Assembly (NCBI GenBank): GCA_902801375.1
Contig: CADCIB010000013.1
Location: 1-60,935, forward strand
Length of the DNA: 60,935 nucleotides
From: an uncultured Prevotellaceae bacterium
Lineage (GTDB): Bacteria > Bacteroidota > Bacteroidia > Bacteroidales > Bacteroidaceae
Direction: 5' to 3'
Shown here: piece after piece, positions 27,552-35,504 of the stretch
How the letters are laid out: the number at the start of each line of letters is the position of its first letter
How positions within the stretch are numbered: position 1 is the stretch's first letter
Position numbers and translations under genes: made by a program
Notes under the pieces: generated by a model
What the model was told of the DNA's origin: nothing
Seen by the model: only the letters and a program-made list of their open reading frames with translations
Databases searched by the model: none

Positions 27552-28316
27552 TTAAAAGTTAATGAGACACTGCACGCCAAGGGCCGATTGTTTCGACGGC
27601 CAAGCCGACGATGCACCTCCCTGGATGACTGCAGGCGCCACGCGCAGGCTCAGGTCGTTGGAGATGTCGAACTCCGACAGCGAAGCGTCCACGTAGGCAT
27701 CGATGATTGAGAGGGCGTAGACACCTATCATGATGAATGCACTCAAGTCGCGATAGCGGCGGTAATAATCCTTACGGCGCTTGAACTTATTCTGCCAAGT
27801 CGGCATGTTGGCCGCCGTGATTTCAGCTCCCAGATGCTGGAACTTGTCGTAGCTGTGCGTCTCTGGGTTGTCGTCCATCAGGTCGAGATAGGCCTGCGCA
27901 TAGTCGTTGTACATCATGTTGTTCCAGCGAATGGCATAAAAACAACCGATGAAGCCTCCATAGAAAATGGGCAGCTTCCAGTATTTTCTGTTGTAAATCT
28001 GTCCGGCACCTGGCAGCACGGCTGCCAGCCACAGCGCCCGCTTCGGGTCGGGGCGCCACGTGCTCCAGTCGCGCTTGCTCTTGTGGAGGGTATCCACCAA
28101 TGCGCTGATGGGCTTTTCGATATCCATCTGAAACGTGTCGGCCATGGCTCTGTCCATGTCGAGTTCCATGAGGAGCGTGTCGCTCAAGGCTTCGTCCATG
28201 TTGAGCGTGTCCACCAACTCCATCTCCACCTCGGTCTGAGCGCCAAGTGGGACACACGACACCGTCAGGGCAATGGCCAGATAGAGGGTTCTCAGTATGT
28301 GGCTGATACAGTTCAC
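27552..28316 (-). CDS. DUF5683 membrane/envelope protein
   Basis: 254 residues from GTG 28316, preceded by GGGAG a few bases upstream. It has a signal peptide (LYLAIALTVSCVPLGAQ), an acidic segment with repeated DTLxM words (about residues 35-75), and then the DUF5683 core (RALWLAAVLPGAGQIYNRKYWKLP, IRWNNMMYND, YRRYRDLSAF). This family regularly sits between parB and a lytic transglycosylase in Bacteroidota. Its role is unknown; the GAGQIYNRKYWK pattern is the family hallmark. Only 13 bp from parB, so co-transcribed. Confidence 0.88.
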   Translation of the reverse strand: MNCISHILRTLYLAIALTVSCVPLGAQTEVEMELVDTLNMDEALSDTLLMELDMDRAMADTFQMDIEKPISALVDTLHKSKRDWSTWRPDPKRALWLAAVLPGAGQIYNRKYWKLPIFYGGFIGCFYAIRWNNMMYNDYAQAYLDLMDDNPETHSYDKFQHLGAEITAANMPTWQNKFKRRKDYYRRYRDLSAFIMIGVYALSIIDAYVDASLSEFDISNDLSLRVAPAVIQGGASSAWPSKQSALGVQCLINF

Positions 28317-28329
28317 AGCTCCCGATTTG

Positions 28330-29223
28330 TTATTCGTTCTTCAGTCTGTCGAGCACACGGAGTATCTGCTCCAGCTCGTCTTCATTGGCGAAGGGGATGC
28401 TGATTTTGCCTTTTCCCTTGGGCGAGCAGGTCATTTCCACCTTCGTGCTGAACACTTTCGACAACTGTGCGCGCAACTCGTTATACTCTTCCGAGAGTGC
28501 AGGATGGCTTTTCAAGCGCTTCTTGCCAATCTGGAGTGCCTCGCCACTCTTGAGTTGCTTCACCATCTCCTCCACTTTGCGCACAGAATATCCGTTCTTC
28601 TCAATTTCGCGGAACACCTTGATTTGCAGGGCAGGGCTGTCTAACGAGAGCAGTGCACGGGCATGCCCCATGTCGACAGTCTTCTCCTGAAGCGCCATCT
28701 GCACCTGAGCGGGCAGTTTCAACAAACGCAGGTAGTTGGTCACGGCGGTGCGGCTCTTGCCTACTCTGTCGGCAATGCGCTCCTGTGTCAGTCCGCTGGT
28801 CTCTACCAGATGCTGGTAGGCCAAGGCTATCTCGATGGCGTTGAGGTCTTCGCGCTGGATATTCTCCACCAACGCCATCTCCATCACGTTTTCGTCGTTG
28901 ATGGTGCGAATATAGGCAGGAATGGACTCCAGTCCTGCTATCTGCGCTGCACGCCAGCGACGCTCGCCGGCGATGATCTGGTATTTACCATTGTCGGCCT
29001 GCCGCAGGGTGATGGGCTGTATGATACCTATCTCACGGATGCTATTGGCCAATTCCTGCAGGGCTTCTTGGTCGAATTCCCTTCTGGGCTGGTTGGGATT
29101 GGGTTCGATGTCGGAAAGCTCAATCTCGTTGATAGTCGACGAGCCTCCTGTCTGGACGTCGTCGGTGGAGATCAGGGCGTCGAGTCCGCGTCCCAATGCG
29201 TTGTATTTCTTTTTTACAGCCAT
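28330..29223 (-). CDS. parB: Chromosome-partitioning protein ParB
   Basis: 297 residues. The N-terminal CTP-binding domain carries PNPNQPRREFD and IIAGERRWRAAQ; the HTH region contains TQERIADRVGKSRTAVTNYL; the C-terminus (ISIPFANEDELEQILRVLD) is the dimerisation part. It binds parS, loads as a CTP-dependent clamp and works with ParA in chromosome segregation. It starts 17 bp after parA, as usual. No canonical parS was found in the window. Confidence 0.96.
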   Translation of the reverse strand: MAVKKKYNALGRGLDALISTDDVQTGGSSTINEIELSDIEPNPNQPRREFDQEALQELANSIREIGIIQPITLRQADNGKYQIIAGERRWRAAQIAGLESIPAYIRTINDENVMEMALVENIQREDLNAIEIALAYQHLVETSGLTQERIADRVGKSRTAVTNYLRLLKLPAQVQMALQEKTVDMGHARALLSLDSPALQIKVFREIEKNGYSVRKVEEMVKQLKSGEALQIGKKRLKSHPALSEEYNELRAQLSKVFSTKVEMTCSPKGKGKISIPFANEDELEQILRVLDRLKNE

Positions 29224-29240
29224 TTCTTCTGTATTGTCTG

Positions 29241-30020
29241 TTAGATTGCTTTGTTTCCTTTTTCCCTATTGATAATTTCCTTTGCCAATGCCAGATAGTT
29301 CTTGGTGCCTGTGGAGTCGGCATCGTAGAGAATGGCGGGCAGTCCGTGCGACGGAGCCTCGCCAAGCTTCACGTTGCGCTGGATGACGGTCTTGAACACC
29401 AATTCCTGGAAGTGGCGCTTCACCTCGTCGTAGATTTGGTTGGCCAGACGCAGACGGCTGTCGTACATCGTCAGCAGGAAGCCCTCTATCTCCAGTTTGG
29501 GGTTCAGCTTGCTCTTGATGATACGGATGGTGTTGAGCAGCTTGGAGATACCCTCCAAGGCAAAGTACTCACACTGCACGGGGATGATGACTGAGTCGGC
29601 GGCCGTCAGCGCGTTCACTGTGATAAGTCCTAGCGACGGCGAACAGTCGATGATGATATAGTCGTATTCCCCTTTCATCTGCGCCAGCAGATTCTTGAGC
29701 ACACGCTCGCGATGCTCCATGTTGAGCATCTCTATCTCTGCACCCACCAGGTCGATGTGGGCAGGTATGATGTCCAGACCGTCGATGTCGGTGGTGTAGA
29801 TGGCATTGCGTATATCGGCATGGTCGATGATGCATTCGTAGAGCGAACAGTCTACCTTCTTGATGTCAACGCCCAATCCGCTCGATGCATTGGCCTGAGG
29901 GTCGGCATCGATTACCAACACTTTCTTTTCCAGCGTGGCCAACGAGGCTGCCAGATTGATGGTCGTCGTGGTCTTGCCCACACCGCCTTTCTGATTGGCC
30001 AAAGCTATGATTTTTCCCAT
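29241..30020 (-). CDS. parA: Chromosome-partitioning ATPase ParA/Soj
   Basis: 259 residues from ATG 30020 (MGKIIALANQ, the family start). Walker A is the deviant KGGVGKTTTTIN motif; then VLVIDADPQANASSGLG and a signature YDYIIIDCSPSLGLITVNAL region. It drives origin segregation together with ParB. First gene of the six-gene minus-strand run; a TATTTTTG box lies upstream. High confidence. Confidence 0.96.
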   Translation of the reverse strand: MGKIIALANQKGGVGKTTTTINLAASLATLEKKVLVIDADPQANASSGLGVDIKKVDCSLYECIIDHADIRNAIYTTDIDGLDIIPAHIDLVGAEIEMLNMEHRERVLKNLLAQMKGEYDYIIIDCSPSLGLITVNALTAADSVIIPVQCEYFALEGISKLLNTIRIIKSKLNPKLEIEGFLLTMYDSRLRLANQIYDEVKRHFQELVFKTVIQRNVKLGEAPSHGLPAILYDADSTGTKNYLALAKEIINREKGNKAI

Positions 30021-30072
30021 ATTCTTTCTTGTATAAGATGGTTGCATGCGTCTTCTCGGCGCAATTATTCTG

Positions 30073-30080
30073 CAAAAATA
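30073..30080 (-). promoter_or_regulatory. -7 box of the parA operon
   Basis: TATTTTTG on the minus strand (CAAAAATA on plus), about 53 nt before ATG 30020. The upstream box is weak, so the call rests on the -7 element. Confidence 0.5.
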
Positions 30081-30222
30081 CAACATTTTATTGGGATTTT
30101 CCCACAATCGCCATCGTTTTTAACTTGATTTACGGACGTTTAACCAACTCACCCTCCCAAGTCGTTCACGTAAAGATGGAAAGAAAAGTAGGAAAATCCC
30201 TAACAATTTTTAGGGAAATAAC

Positions 30223-30254
30223 CTTGGCGGTATAAACGATTTTGCGTAATTTTG
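30223..30254 (+). promoter_or_regulatory. Promoter of the glycine-zipper lipoprotein gene
   Basis: CTTG (30223-30226), a 20-bp spacer, then TAATTTTG (30247-30254). Confidence 0.68.
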
Positions 30255-30282
30255 CAGCGTGAATCCCTAAAAACAGAAAGAT

Positions 30283-31173
30283 ATGAAGAAGTTAGCAATT
30301 GTATTATTGAGCGGAGCCATCGTGGTGAGCAGTTGTGGCACCACTGAGTCGGGCGCCTACAATGGTGCATGGTTCGGCTCTATCCTCGGATCGGCCATCG
30401 GCGGCATCAGCGACGGTCCACGAGGCAGCGACTGGGGTACTATCATCGGTATGGCTGGAGGAGCCGTAGTGGGTGGTGCCATTGGCAATGCCAAAGAAAA
30501 GAGTACGAAGAAGAAACTGGATAAATACCACGAGCGCATTGAACAAAAGGAACGGGCGCGCTATGAGCATGAGCGTGGATATGAAGGTGCGAAAACACGA
30601 GGCTACGATTATGGTCAGACTGACGATGAGGGTTACTTCGACCCCCAGAATGCTGCCGACGACCGCATCACGCTGGAAGGCATGGATACCCCAACAACAC
30701 GCCTTGACAGTGGCAACGAACAACCCGTCGTAGGCGAGAGCATTCGCCTGGAGGAGCTGAAGAGGCAAAACCAGCAGGAGCAGACCGTCAGTATGAACGA
30801 CCTGACGGACATGAATGGCAACCGTGAAGCATTGGAGATATCGAACATCCGCTTCCTCGACAACAACGGCGACGGTATCTTGCATGCCGGCGAGACGGCG
30901 AAAATCACTTTCGAGATCCGCAATCGCACACACCACATTATCCGCGACGTGCGCCCGATGGTGGTTGAGGCAACTGGCAACCGCAACGTGATGGTGTCGC
31001 CAGGCATTGAAGTGGAGAGCATTGCACCAGGGTCGGGCATCAAGTACACTGCCACCGTCATCGCCACGAAGCGCCTGAAGGCGGGCGAACTGCTGTTCCA
31101 GCTGTCCACTCTCTACGGCAACGACCGCCAGAGCGACGCTCAGGAGCTGCGCATCGCCACGAAGAGAAACTAA
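30283..31173 (+). CDS. Glycine-zipper outer-membrane lipoprotein
   Basis: 296 residues, ATG 30283. Lipobox VVSSC with Cys18 as the lipidation site. Residues about 30-70 form a glycine-zipper (GSILGSAIGGIS, IIGMAGGAVVGGAIGNA), a motif that inserts in or associates with membranes. A charged helix (KKKLDKYHERIEQKERARYE) follows, then a C-terminal Ig-like domain (RFLDNNGDGILHAGETAKITF, PGSGIKYTATVIATKRLKAGE). The first motif of that domain resembles a calcium-loop. The function is unknown; similar proteins are called glycine zipper or YMGG-like lipoproteins. The next gene starts 40 bp later. Confidence 0.82.
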   Translation: MKKLAIVLLSGAIVVSSCGTTESGAYNGAWFGSILGSAIGGISDGPRGSDWGTIIGMAGGAVVGGAIGNAKEKSTKKKLDKYHERIEQKERARYEHERGYEGAKTRGYDYGQTDDEGYFDPQNAADDRITLEGMDTPTTRLDSGNEQPVVGESIRLEELKRQNQQEQTVSMNDLTDMNGNREALEISNIRFLDNNGDGILHAGETAKITFEIRNRTHHIIRDVRPMVVEATGNRNVMVSPGIEVESIAPGSGIKYTATVIATKRLKAGELLFQLSTLYGNDRQSDAQELRIATKRN

Positions 31174-31213
31174 TAGAAACAACTCATAGAACAATCTGCC
31201 CCAAAAGGTTTTG

Positions 31214-32104
31214 ATGCAGATAAGGAAAAACAAGACATTCAGGCGATTTTTGGAAAAGACCATTTGGATTCTTCCTGACAAGTGGGTCGTGGCACTACAG
31301 TATCGCGTGCTGGTAGGGCGTTGGCCCAACCTGAAAAAGCCGAAAAGGTTCACGGAGAAGGTGAATTGGTATAAGCTAAACTACCATGACCCCATGATGA
31401 CGCAATGCGTAGACAAGCATTTGGAAAAGGAGTATCTGAAAGAAAAGGGATTCGAGGAATACCTGCCCAAGACATTGCAGGTAGGAGCCAGTATAGAGGA
31501 AATAGATTTCGATGCGCTACCCGAGGCTTTTATCATCAAGTGCAATAATGGCTATAGAAATAACGTTGTTGTGCGCAACAAGTCAAAAATGAATAAGGAA
31601 GAAATCTACAAAGTATTCCATGAATGGCATTCCACTTCCCCCGTTGTGTTTGGAAGGGAGTGGGCCTTCTTCCATGTAGAGCCGAAAATCATGGTGGAGG
31701 AGCTGCTTGTTGCACATGACAGGAGTCAAGAAGAATGCCTGAACGACTACAAGGTGATGTGTTTCAATGGCGAACCCCGTATCGTCTGGGTTGATATGGG
31801 ACGTAACTCAGATCACAGGCGCAATTTCTTTGATGTCAACTGGAACCCACTGCATGTGGAAAGCGATCGCCCATCGAGTGACCACCCCGTGGAAAGACCA
31901 AGCGGCCTGAATAAGATGCTGGAAATCGCTAAGGTACTGTCGAAAGTCTTTCCGTTTGTAAGGGTCGATTTCTACTGTTTCGATGACCGTGTCTATATCG
32001 GTGAGATGACCTTCTATCCTTGGAGCGGCTGTGTCAACTTCAAACCTGACAGCTTTGACTTTGAACTGGGAAAAATGTTTAAACTACCCAAACCCAGAGA
32101 ATAG
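31214..32104 (+). CDS. TupA-like ATP-grasp family protein
   Basis: 296 residues from ATG 31214 (TTG 31211 is in frame just before; an AAAAGG sits 5 nt upstream of the ATG). The sequence matches the TupA-like ATP-grasp family found in exopolysaccharide and teichuronopeptide clusters: PKRFTEKVNWYKL, TQCVDKHLEKEYLKEK, FIIKCNNGY (ATP-binding), MVEELLVA and VRVDFYCFDDRVYIGEMTFYP (Mg-binding acidic residues). Members probably ligate an amino acid or add a modification to a surface glycan. No glycan cluster is nearby, so the acceptor is unknown. Confidence 0.85.
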   Translation: MQIRKNKTFRRFLEKTIWILPDKWVVALQYRVLVGRWPNLKKPKRFTEKVNWYKLNYHDPMMTQCVDKHLEKEYLKEKGFEEYLPKTLQVGASIEEIDFDALPEAFIIKCNNGYRNNVVVRNKSKMNKEEIYKVFHEWHSTSPVVFGREWAFFHVEPKIMVEELLVAHDRSQEECLNDYKVMCFNGEPRIVWVDMGRNSDHRRNFFDVNWNPLHVESDRPSSDHPVERPSGLNKMLEIAKVLSKVFPFVRVDFYCFDDRVYIGEMTFYPWSGCVNFKPDSFDFELGKMFKLPKPRE

Positions 32105-32107
32105 AGA

Positions 32108-32680
32108 CTAATGGCGGCGGCTGGCCTTCTTAGGGGTTATAGAATGAATATCGGCGGGCACGGCAACGTGTTCCGCCTTTTCTGTTTCGGCAATTGCCGG
32201 AACAATGGGATTCTCCTCGGAAGCACGTTTCCATTCGGGTTCGTAGTCGTAGGCGCCCAAGTCGCTCGAGAATTCAAAATCGAGCTCTGGCAACTCTTCC
32301 TTCTCCAACTTATACGGAACGGTGACCCCTTTCTTCACGGGTTTCACCTCCACCATCGCCACACCAGCAGAAATCATCCCTATCTGCTTGGCAGCAGCAT
32401 ACGACAGGTCGATGATGCGCCCACGCGTATGGGGGCCACGATCGGCCACCTTGACAACGACACTCTTGCCGTTTGAAAGGTTCGTCACCTGCAGCATCTG
32501 CCCTAAATCATAGCGTTTGTGGGCGCAGAACATACTGTCACGATGATACTTTAGGCCACTCGACATTCGCCTTCCCTGCAGGCTGTTAGAATAATAAGAA
32601 GCCTTACCTCTCTCCTGTGCATGGAGAGTGGTAAGGCTTAACATTGCGGTTATGAATACTATAATCCTTAGTTGATTCAC
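32108..32680 (-). CDS. rlpA: RlpA-type double-psi beta-barrel lytic transglycosylase
   Basis: 190 residues with a signal peptide (LRIIVFITAMLSLTTLHAQ). The mature protein begins with the RlpA signature GKASYYSNSLQGRRMSSG, then LGQMLQVTNLSNGKSVVVKVADRGPHTRGRIIDLS; the Asp in VADRGP and the later Asp are the conserved barrel residues. RlpA cleaves naked glycan strands of peptidoglycan. There is no SPOR domain; the C-terminus is charged and variable. It converges on the ATP-grasp gene with 3 bp between stops. Confidence 0.88.
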   Translation of the reverse strand: MNQLRIIVFITAMLSLTTLHAQERGKASYYSNSLQGRRMSSGLKYHRDSMFCAHKRYDLGQMLQVTNLSNGKSVVVKVADRGPHTRGRIIDLSYAAAKQIGMISAGVAMVEVKPVKKGVTVPYKLEKEELPELDFEFSSDLGAYDYEPEWKRASEENPIVPAIAETEKAEHVAVPADIHSITPKKASRRH

Positions 32681-32713
32681 AATCGTAGTTTTAGTTCAAC
32701 ATAGCTTCCGCCA

Positions 32714-32755
32714 CGCTTGCGCGCGAAAGCGTTTGTCATCCCTCTCTGAAGAGGG
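32714..32755 (-). terminator. Hairpins downstream of gdhA
   Basis: Two small stems lie between gdhA and rlpA: CGCTT/AAGCG (32714-32731) and CCCTCT-CTGA-AGAGGG (32740-32755). They may be terminator or an interspersed repeat. No T tract. Confidence 0.4.
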
Positions 32756-32771
32756 ACCCTGAGAGGGTTCT

Positions 32772-34109
32772 TTAAACGATACCCTGAGCCAGCATAGCGT
32801 TAGCCACCTTCATGAAGCCGGCGATGTTGGCGCCCTTCACGTAGTTGGTGTAGCCATCTTCCTGACCGTACTTCACGCACTGCTCGTGGATACCGGCCAT
32901 GATCTGATGCAGCTTCTGGTCAACTTCCTCAGCAGTCCAAGCCAGACGGATGCTGTTCTGAGTCATTTCCAGACCAGAGGTAGCCACACCACCAGCGTTC
33001 ACAGCCTTGCCGGGAGCGAAGAGCTGCTTAGCCTCGATGAACTTGTCGACAGCCTCAGCTGTGCAACCCATGTTCGAAACCTCTGCTACGCAGATAGGCT
33101 TGTTAGCCAGGATAGCGTCAGCGTCGTTGCCATTGAGCTCGTTCTGAGTGGCGCAGGGGAGATAGATGTCGGCCTTTGCTTCCCAAGGCTTCTTGCCTGC
33201 GAAGAACTTGGCACCGGCGAACTTCTCTGCATAAGGAGCAGCGATGTCGTTACCGCTGGAGCGGAGCTCGAGCATGTAAGCGATCTTCTCTTCGTTCAGA
33301 CCAGCCTCGTCGAGGATGTAGCCGTCCGGACCAGAGATGGTGATAACCTTAGCACCCAGCTCGGTAGCCTTCTTGGCAGCACCCCAAGCCACGTTGCCGA
33401 AACCAGAGATAGCGACGGTCTTGCCCTTGATGTCGAGACCATGGCTCTTGAGCATGTGGTCAACGAAATAGAGAGCACCGAAACCAGTTGCCTCAGGACG
33501 GAGGATTGAACCACCCCACTCCAGACCCTTACCGGTCAGAGTAGCACCGTGGAACTGGCTGGTCAGACGCTTGTACATTCCGAAGAGGTAGCCAATCTCG
33601 CGGCCGCCTACGCCGATGTCACCAGCGGGAACGTCCATATCCGGACCAATCACCTTGTACAGTTCAGTCATAAAGGCCTGGCAGAAACGCATGATTTCAG
33701 CGTCGCTCTTACCACGGGGAGCGAAGTCAGAACCACCCTTACCACCACCCATCGGCAGCGTTGTGAGGGCATTCTTGAATGTCTGCTCGAAGCCGAGGAA
33801 CTTCAGGATGGAGAGGTTCACTGACGGATGGAAGCGGAGACCACCTTTGTACGGGCCAATGGCGCTGTTGAACTGCACGCGATAACCAATGTTCACCTGC
33901 ACTTCGCCCTTGTCGTCCACCCAAGGCACACGGAAAGTAGTGATGCGCTCCGGCTCTACGATGCGCTCCACAATCTTAGCCTTCTCAAATTCGGGATGCT
34001 CGTTGTAGACGTCCTTGATTGAGTTCAACACTTCTCTTACTGCCTGTAAGAACTCTGCTTCGCCCGGATGCTTCTGCTCCAGAGCCTGCATGATTTTCTC
34101 TACGTTCAT
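32772..34109 (-). CDS. gdhA: NADP-dependent glutamate dehydrogenase
   Basis: 445 residues, a typical length for the hexameric class. Family motifs are intact: PYKGGLRFHPSVN, the LPMGGGKGGSDF glycine-rich stretch with the catalytic lysine area (119-129), RFCQAFMTEL and GDIGVGGREIGY. The C-terminal Rossmann domain holds VAISGFGNVAWGAA. It interconverts glutamate with 2-oxoglutarate and ammonium in the cytoplasm, the main ammonium-assimilating route in many Bacteroidota. Own consensus promoter and a TGACA-N3-TGTCA dyad in the leader. Confidence 0.97.
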   Translation of the reverse strand: MNVEKIMQALEQKHPGEAEFLQAVREVLNSIKDVYNEHPEFEKAKIVERIVEPERITTFRVPWVDDKGEVQVNIGYRVQFNSAIGPYKGGLRFHPSVNLSILKFLGFEQTFKNALTTLPMGGGKGGSDFAPRGKSDAEIMRFCQAFMTELYKVIGPDMDVPAGDIGVGGREIGYLFGMYKRLTSQFHGATLTGKGLEWGGSILRPEATGFGALYFVDHMLKSHGLDIKGKTVAISGFGNVAWGAAKKATELGAKVITISGPDGYILDEAGLNEEKIAYMLELRSSGNDIAAPYAEKFAGAKFFAGKKPWEAKADIYLPCATQNELNGNDADAILANKPICVAEVSNMGCTAEAVDKFIEAKQLFAPGKAVNAGGVATSGLEMTQNSIRLAWTAEEVDQKLHQIMAGIHEQCVKYGQEDGYTNYVKGANIAGFMKVANAMLAQGIV

Positions 34110-34165
34110 GGTATGTTTTTTAATGAGTTAAACAATTATTTGATAGTTAGTAATTCCTTGTATTG

Positions 34166-34178
34166 TGACATTGTGTCA
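34166..34178. promoter_or_regulatory. Dyad TGACA-N3-TGTCA in the gdhA leader
   Basis: A perfect 5-bp dyad just downstream of the predicted transcription start of gdhA. A repressor site would be the simplest reading, but no matching regulator is known here. Confidence 0.35.
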
Positions 34179-34189
34179 AACATGCGGCA

Positions 34190-34221
34190 CAAAAGTAGGT
34201 GTTTTATTTGAAACAGCCAAA
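34190..34221 (-). promoter_or_regulatory. Promoter of gdhA
   Basis: On the minus strand: TTTG (34218-34221), a 20-bp spacer, then TACTTTTG (34190-34197). Confidence 0.75.
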
Positions 34222-34303
34222 CATTCGAGAAAAAAACTGCATCTTTTTCGTAACTTTTTGCTTTTTTTTCCTTTTGCCTTTCGTTTATTACACTTCTTAT
34301 ACC

Positions 34304-35239
34304 TTATTTATTTAACACCACCTCCACGCGCACGGGGAAATGGTCGCTGGGATTGTGCGACTCATATCGCGTCAGTTTGATTTCTGAAGGTTTGTCGCCC
34401 TCGACGTCGGCGGCATCCTCAGGAACCGGCACACGGTAGGTGTCGGTGAGCACGGCATAACGATCCACCTGGAACTGACGGGTCAGGAACACATGGTCGA
34501 TGCGCGACTCTGAGAATGAGGTGGTGCTCCATGCGTTGAACGTTCCATTCTCAGCATATCGGAAAGCAGCCCGCTCGTAGGAGTCGAAAAACACGCCCGA
34601 TGAGGCAAGTGTCTCATACACTGGGGAGTTCTGGTCTACATTGAAGTCGCCCGTCAGGATGGCAGGCAGATTTTTTCCCAGCTCCTGGGTCTTCTGCATT
34701 ACTAACTTTGCTGCTTCCACGCGGGCCGTTTTTCCCACATGATCCATGTGGAGGTTGAAGAAAAGAAACTCTCGTCCTGAGGGCAGATGGCGGAAATGTC
34801 CCCAAGAACAGATGCGCGGACACACTGCATCCCATCCCAAGCCCGGACGATCAGGATGCTCAGAGAGCCAGAAGTCACCGTGGTCGATGAGTCGGAAGAG
34901 GTCAGTACGGTAAAAAATTGCCGAATGCTCACCAGCCTCCAGACCGTCGTCACGCCCGATGCCGATATAGTCATATCCAGGCAGAGCAGCCTTCAGTTCG
35001 TCAAGCTGCTTTTTCAGGCCCTCCTGCGTGCCGAAAATCTCGAAACCATTCGAGCGGATGAGTCGCGCCATCACAGGATAGCGTTGCCCCCAGCCGTCGC
35101 GCTGCAAGGAGTCTTGATGGTTGGCATACCGGATGTTATACGAGGCAACAATCATGTGCGCAGCCTTCTTCTTTGCCTCTGCCGAAACACCCATCGACAA
35201 CAGGGCAAACACCAAAATAAAAGATTTAATGATTCTCAT
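34304..35239 (-). CDS. Secreted endonuclease/exonuclease/phosphatase-family protein
   Basis: 311 residues with a signal peptide ending near SAEAKK. The EEP-fold motifs are in order: VASYNIRYAN, EIFGTQEGL (metal-binding Glu), FFNLHMDH, ILTGDFNVDQ (catalytic Asp and Asn), ESRIDHVFL and NPSDHFPVRV (catalytic His). Members hydrolyse phosphodiester or phosphomonoester bonds, from nucleic acids to inositol phosphates. The secreted location suggests extracellular substrate. The start codon lies only about 6 nt after its promoter -7 box, implying a leaderless message. Confidence 0.9.
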   Translation of the reverse strand: MRIIKSFILVFALLSMGVSAEAKKKAAHMIVASYNIRYANHQDSLQRDGWGQRYPVMARLIRSNGFEIFGTQEGLKKQLDELKAALPGYDYIGIGRDDGLEAGEHSAIFYRTDLFRLIDHGDFWLSEHPDRPGLGWDAVCPRICSWGHFRHLPSGREFLFFNLHMDHVGKTARVEAAKLVMQKTQELGKNLPAILTGDFNVDQNSPVYETLASSGVFFDSYERAAFRYAENGTFNAWSTTSFSESRIDHVFLTRQFQVDRYAVLTDTYRVPVPEDAADVEGDKPSEIKLTRYESHNPSDHFPVRVEVVLNK

Positions 35240-35244
35240 GGTGC

Positions 35245-35276
35245 AAAGTTACGAAAAGAAACTCATACGACCAAAG
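35245..35276 (-). promoter_or_regulatory. Promoter of the EEP-family gene
   Basis: On the minus strand: TTTG (35273-35276), a 20-bp spacer, then TAACTTTG (35245-35252). The ATG begins at 35239. Confidence 0.7.
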
Positions 35277-35447
35277 CTTTCGCCCCTTTTTTACGAAACG
35301 GCTCCTCAATATTGAAGAAGTGATGACTCGTGAACATAAATAAAGAAAACGTGTGCTTTCCTTTTGCATTCCACTTGTTTTTTCGTAACTCTGCGCCCAT
35401 ACAGGCGCGAAGTTACTGTGTCTTGGCAAAAAAAAGAATGAATTCTT

Positions 35448-35478
35448 TTTGTTTTGCGCTCGACTTTTCGTAACTTTG
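35448..35478 (+). promoter_or_regulatory. Promoter of the receiver-like/PEP-synthase-like gene
   Basis: TTTG (35448-35451), a 19-bp spacer, then TAACTTTG (35471-35478). The words TTTTCGTAACTTTGC around it recur at the divergent promoter at 35245 and in degraded form near 35386. Confidence 0.7.
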
Positions 35479-35504
35479 CCCCCATAAAGCAAAACCGAAT
35501 ACGC

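Noticed and set aside
30160-30180. parS-like site near parA (GTTCACGTAAAG)
   Set aside because: Only partly matches the usual GTTTCACGTGAAAC palindrome; no other copy was found by eye.
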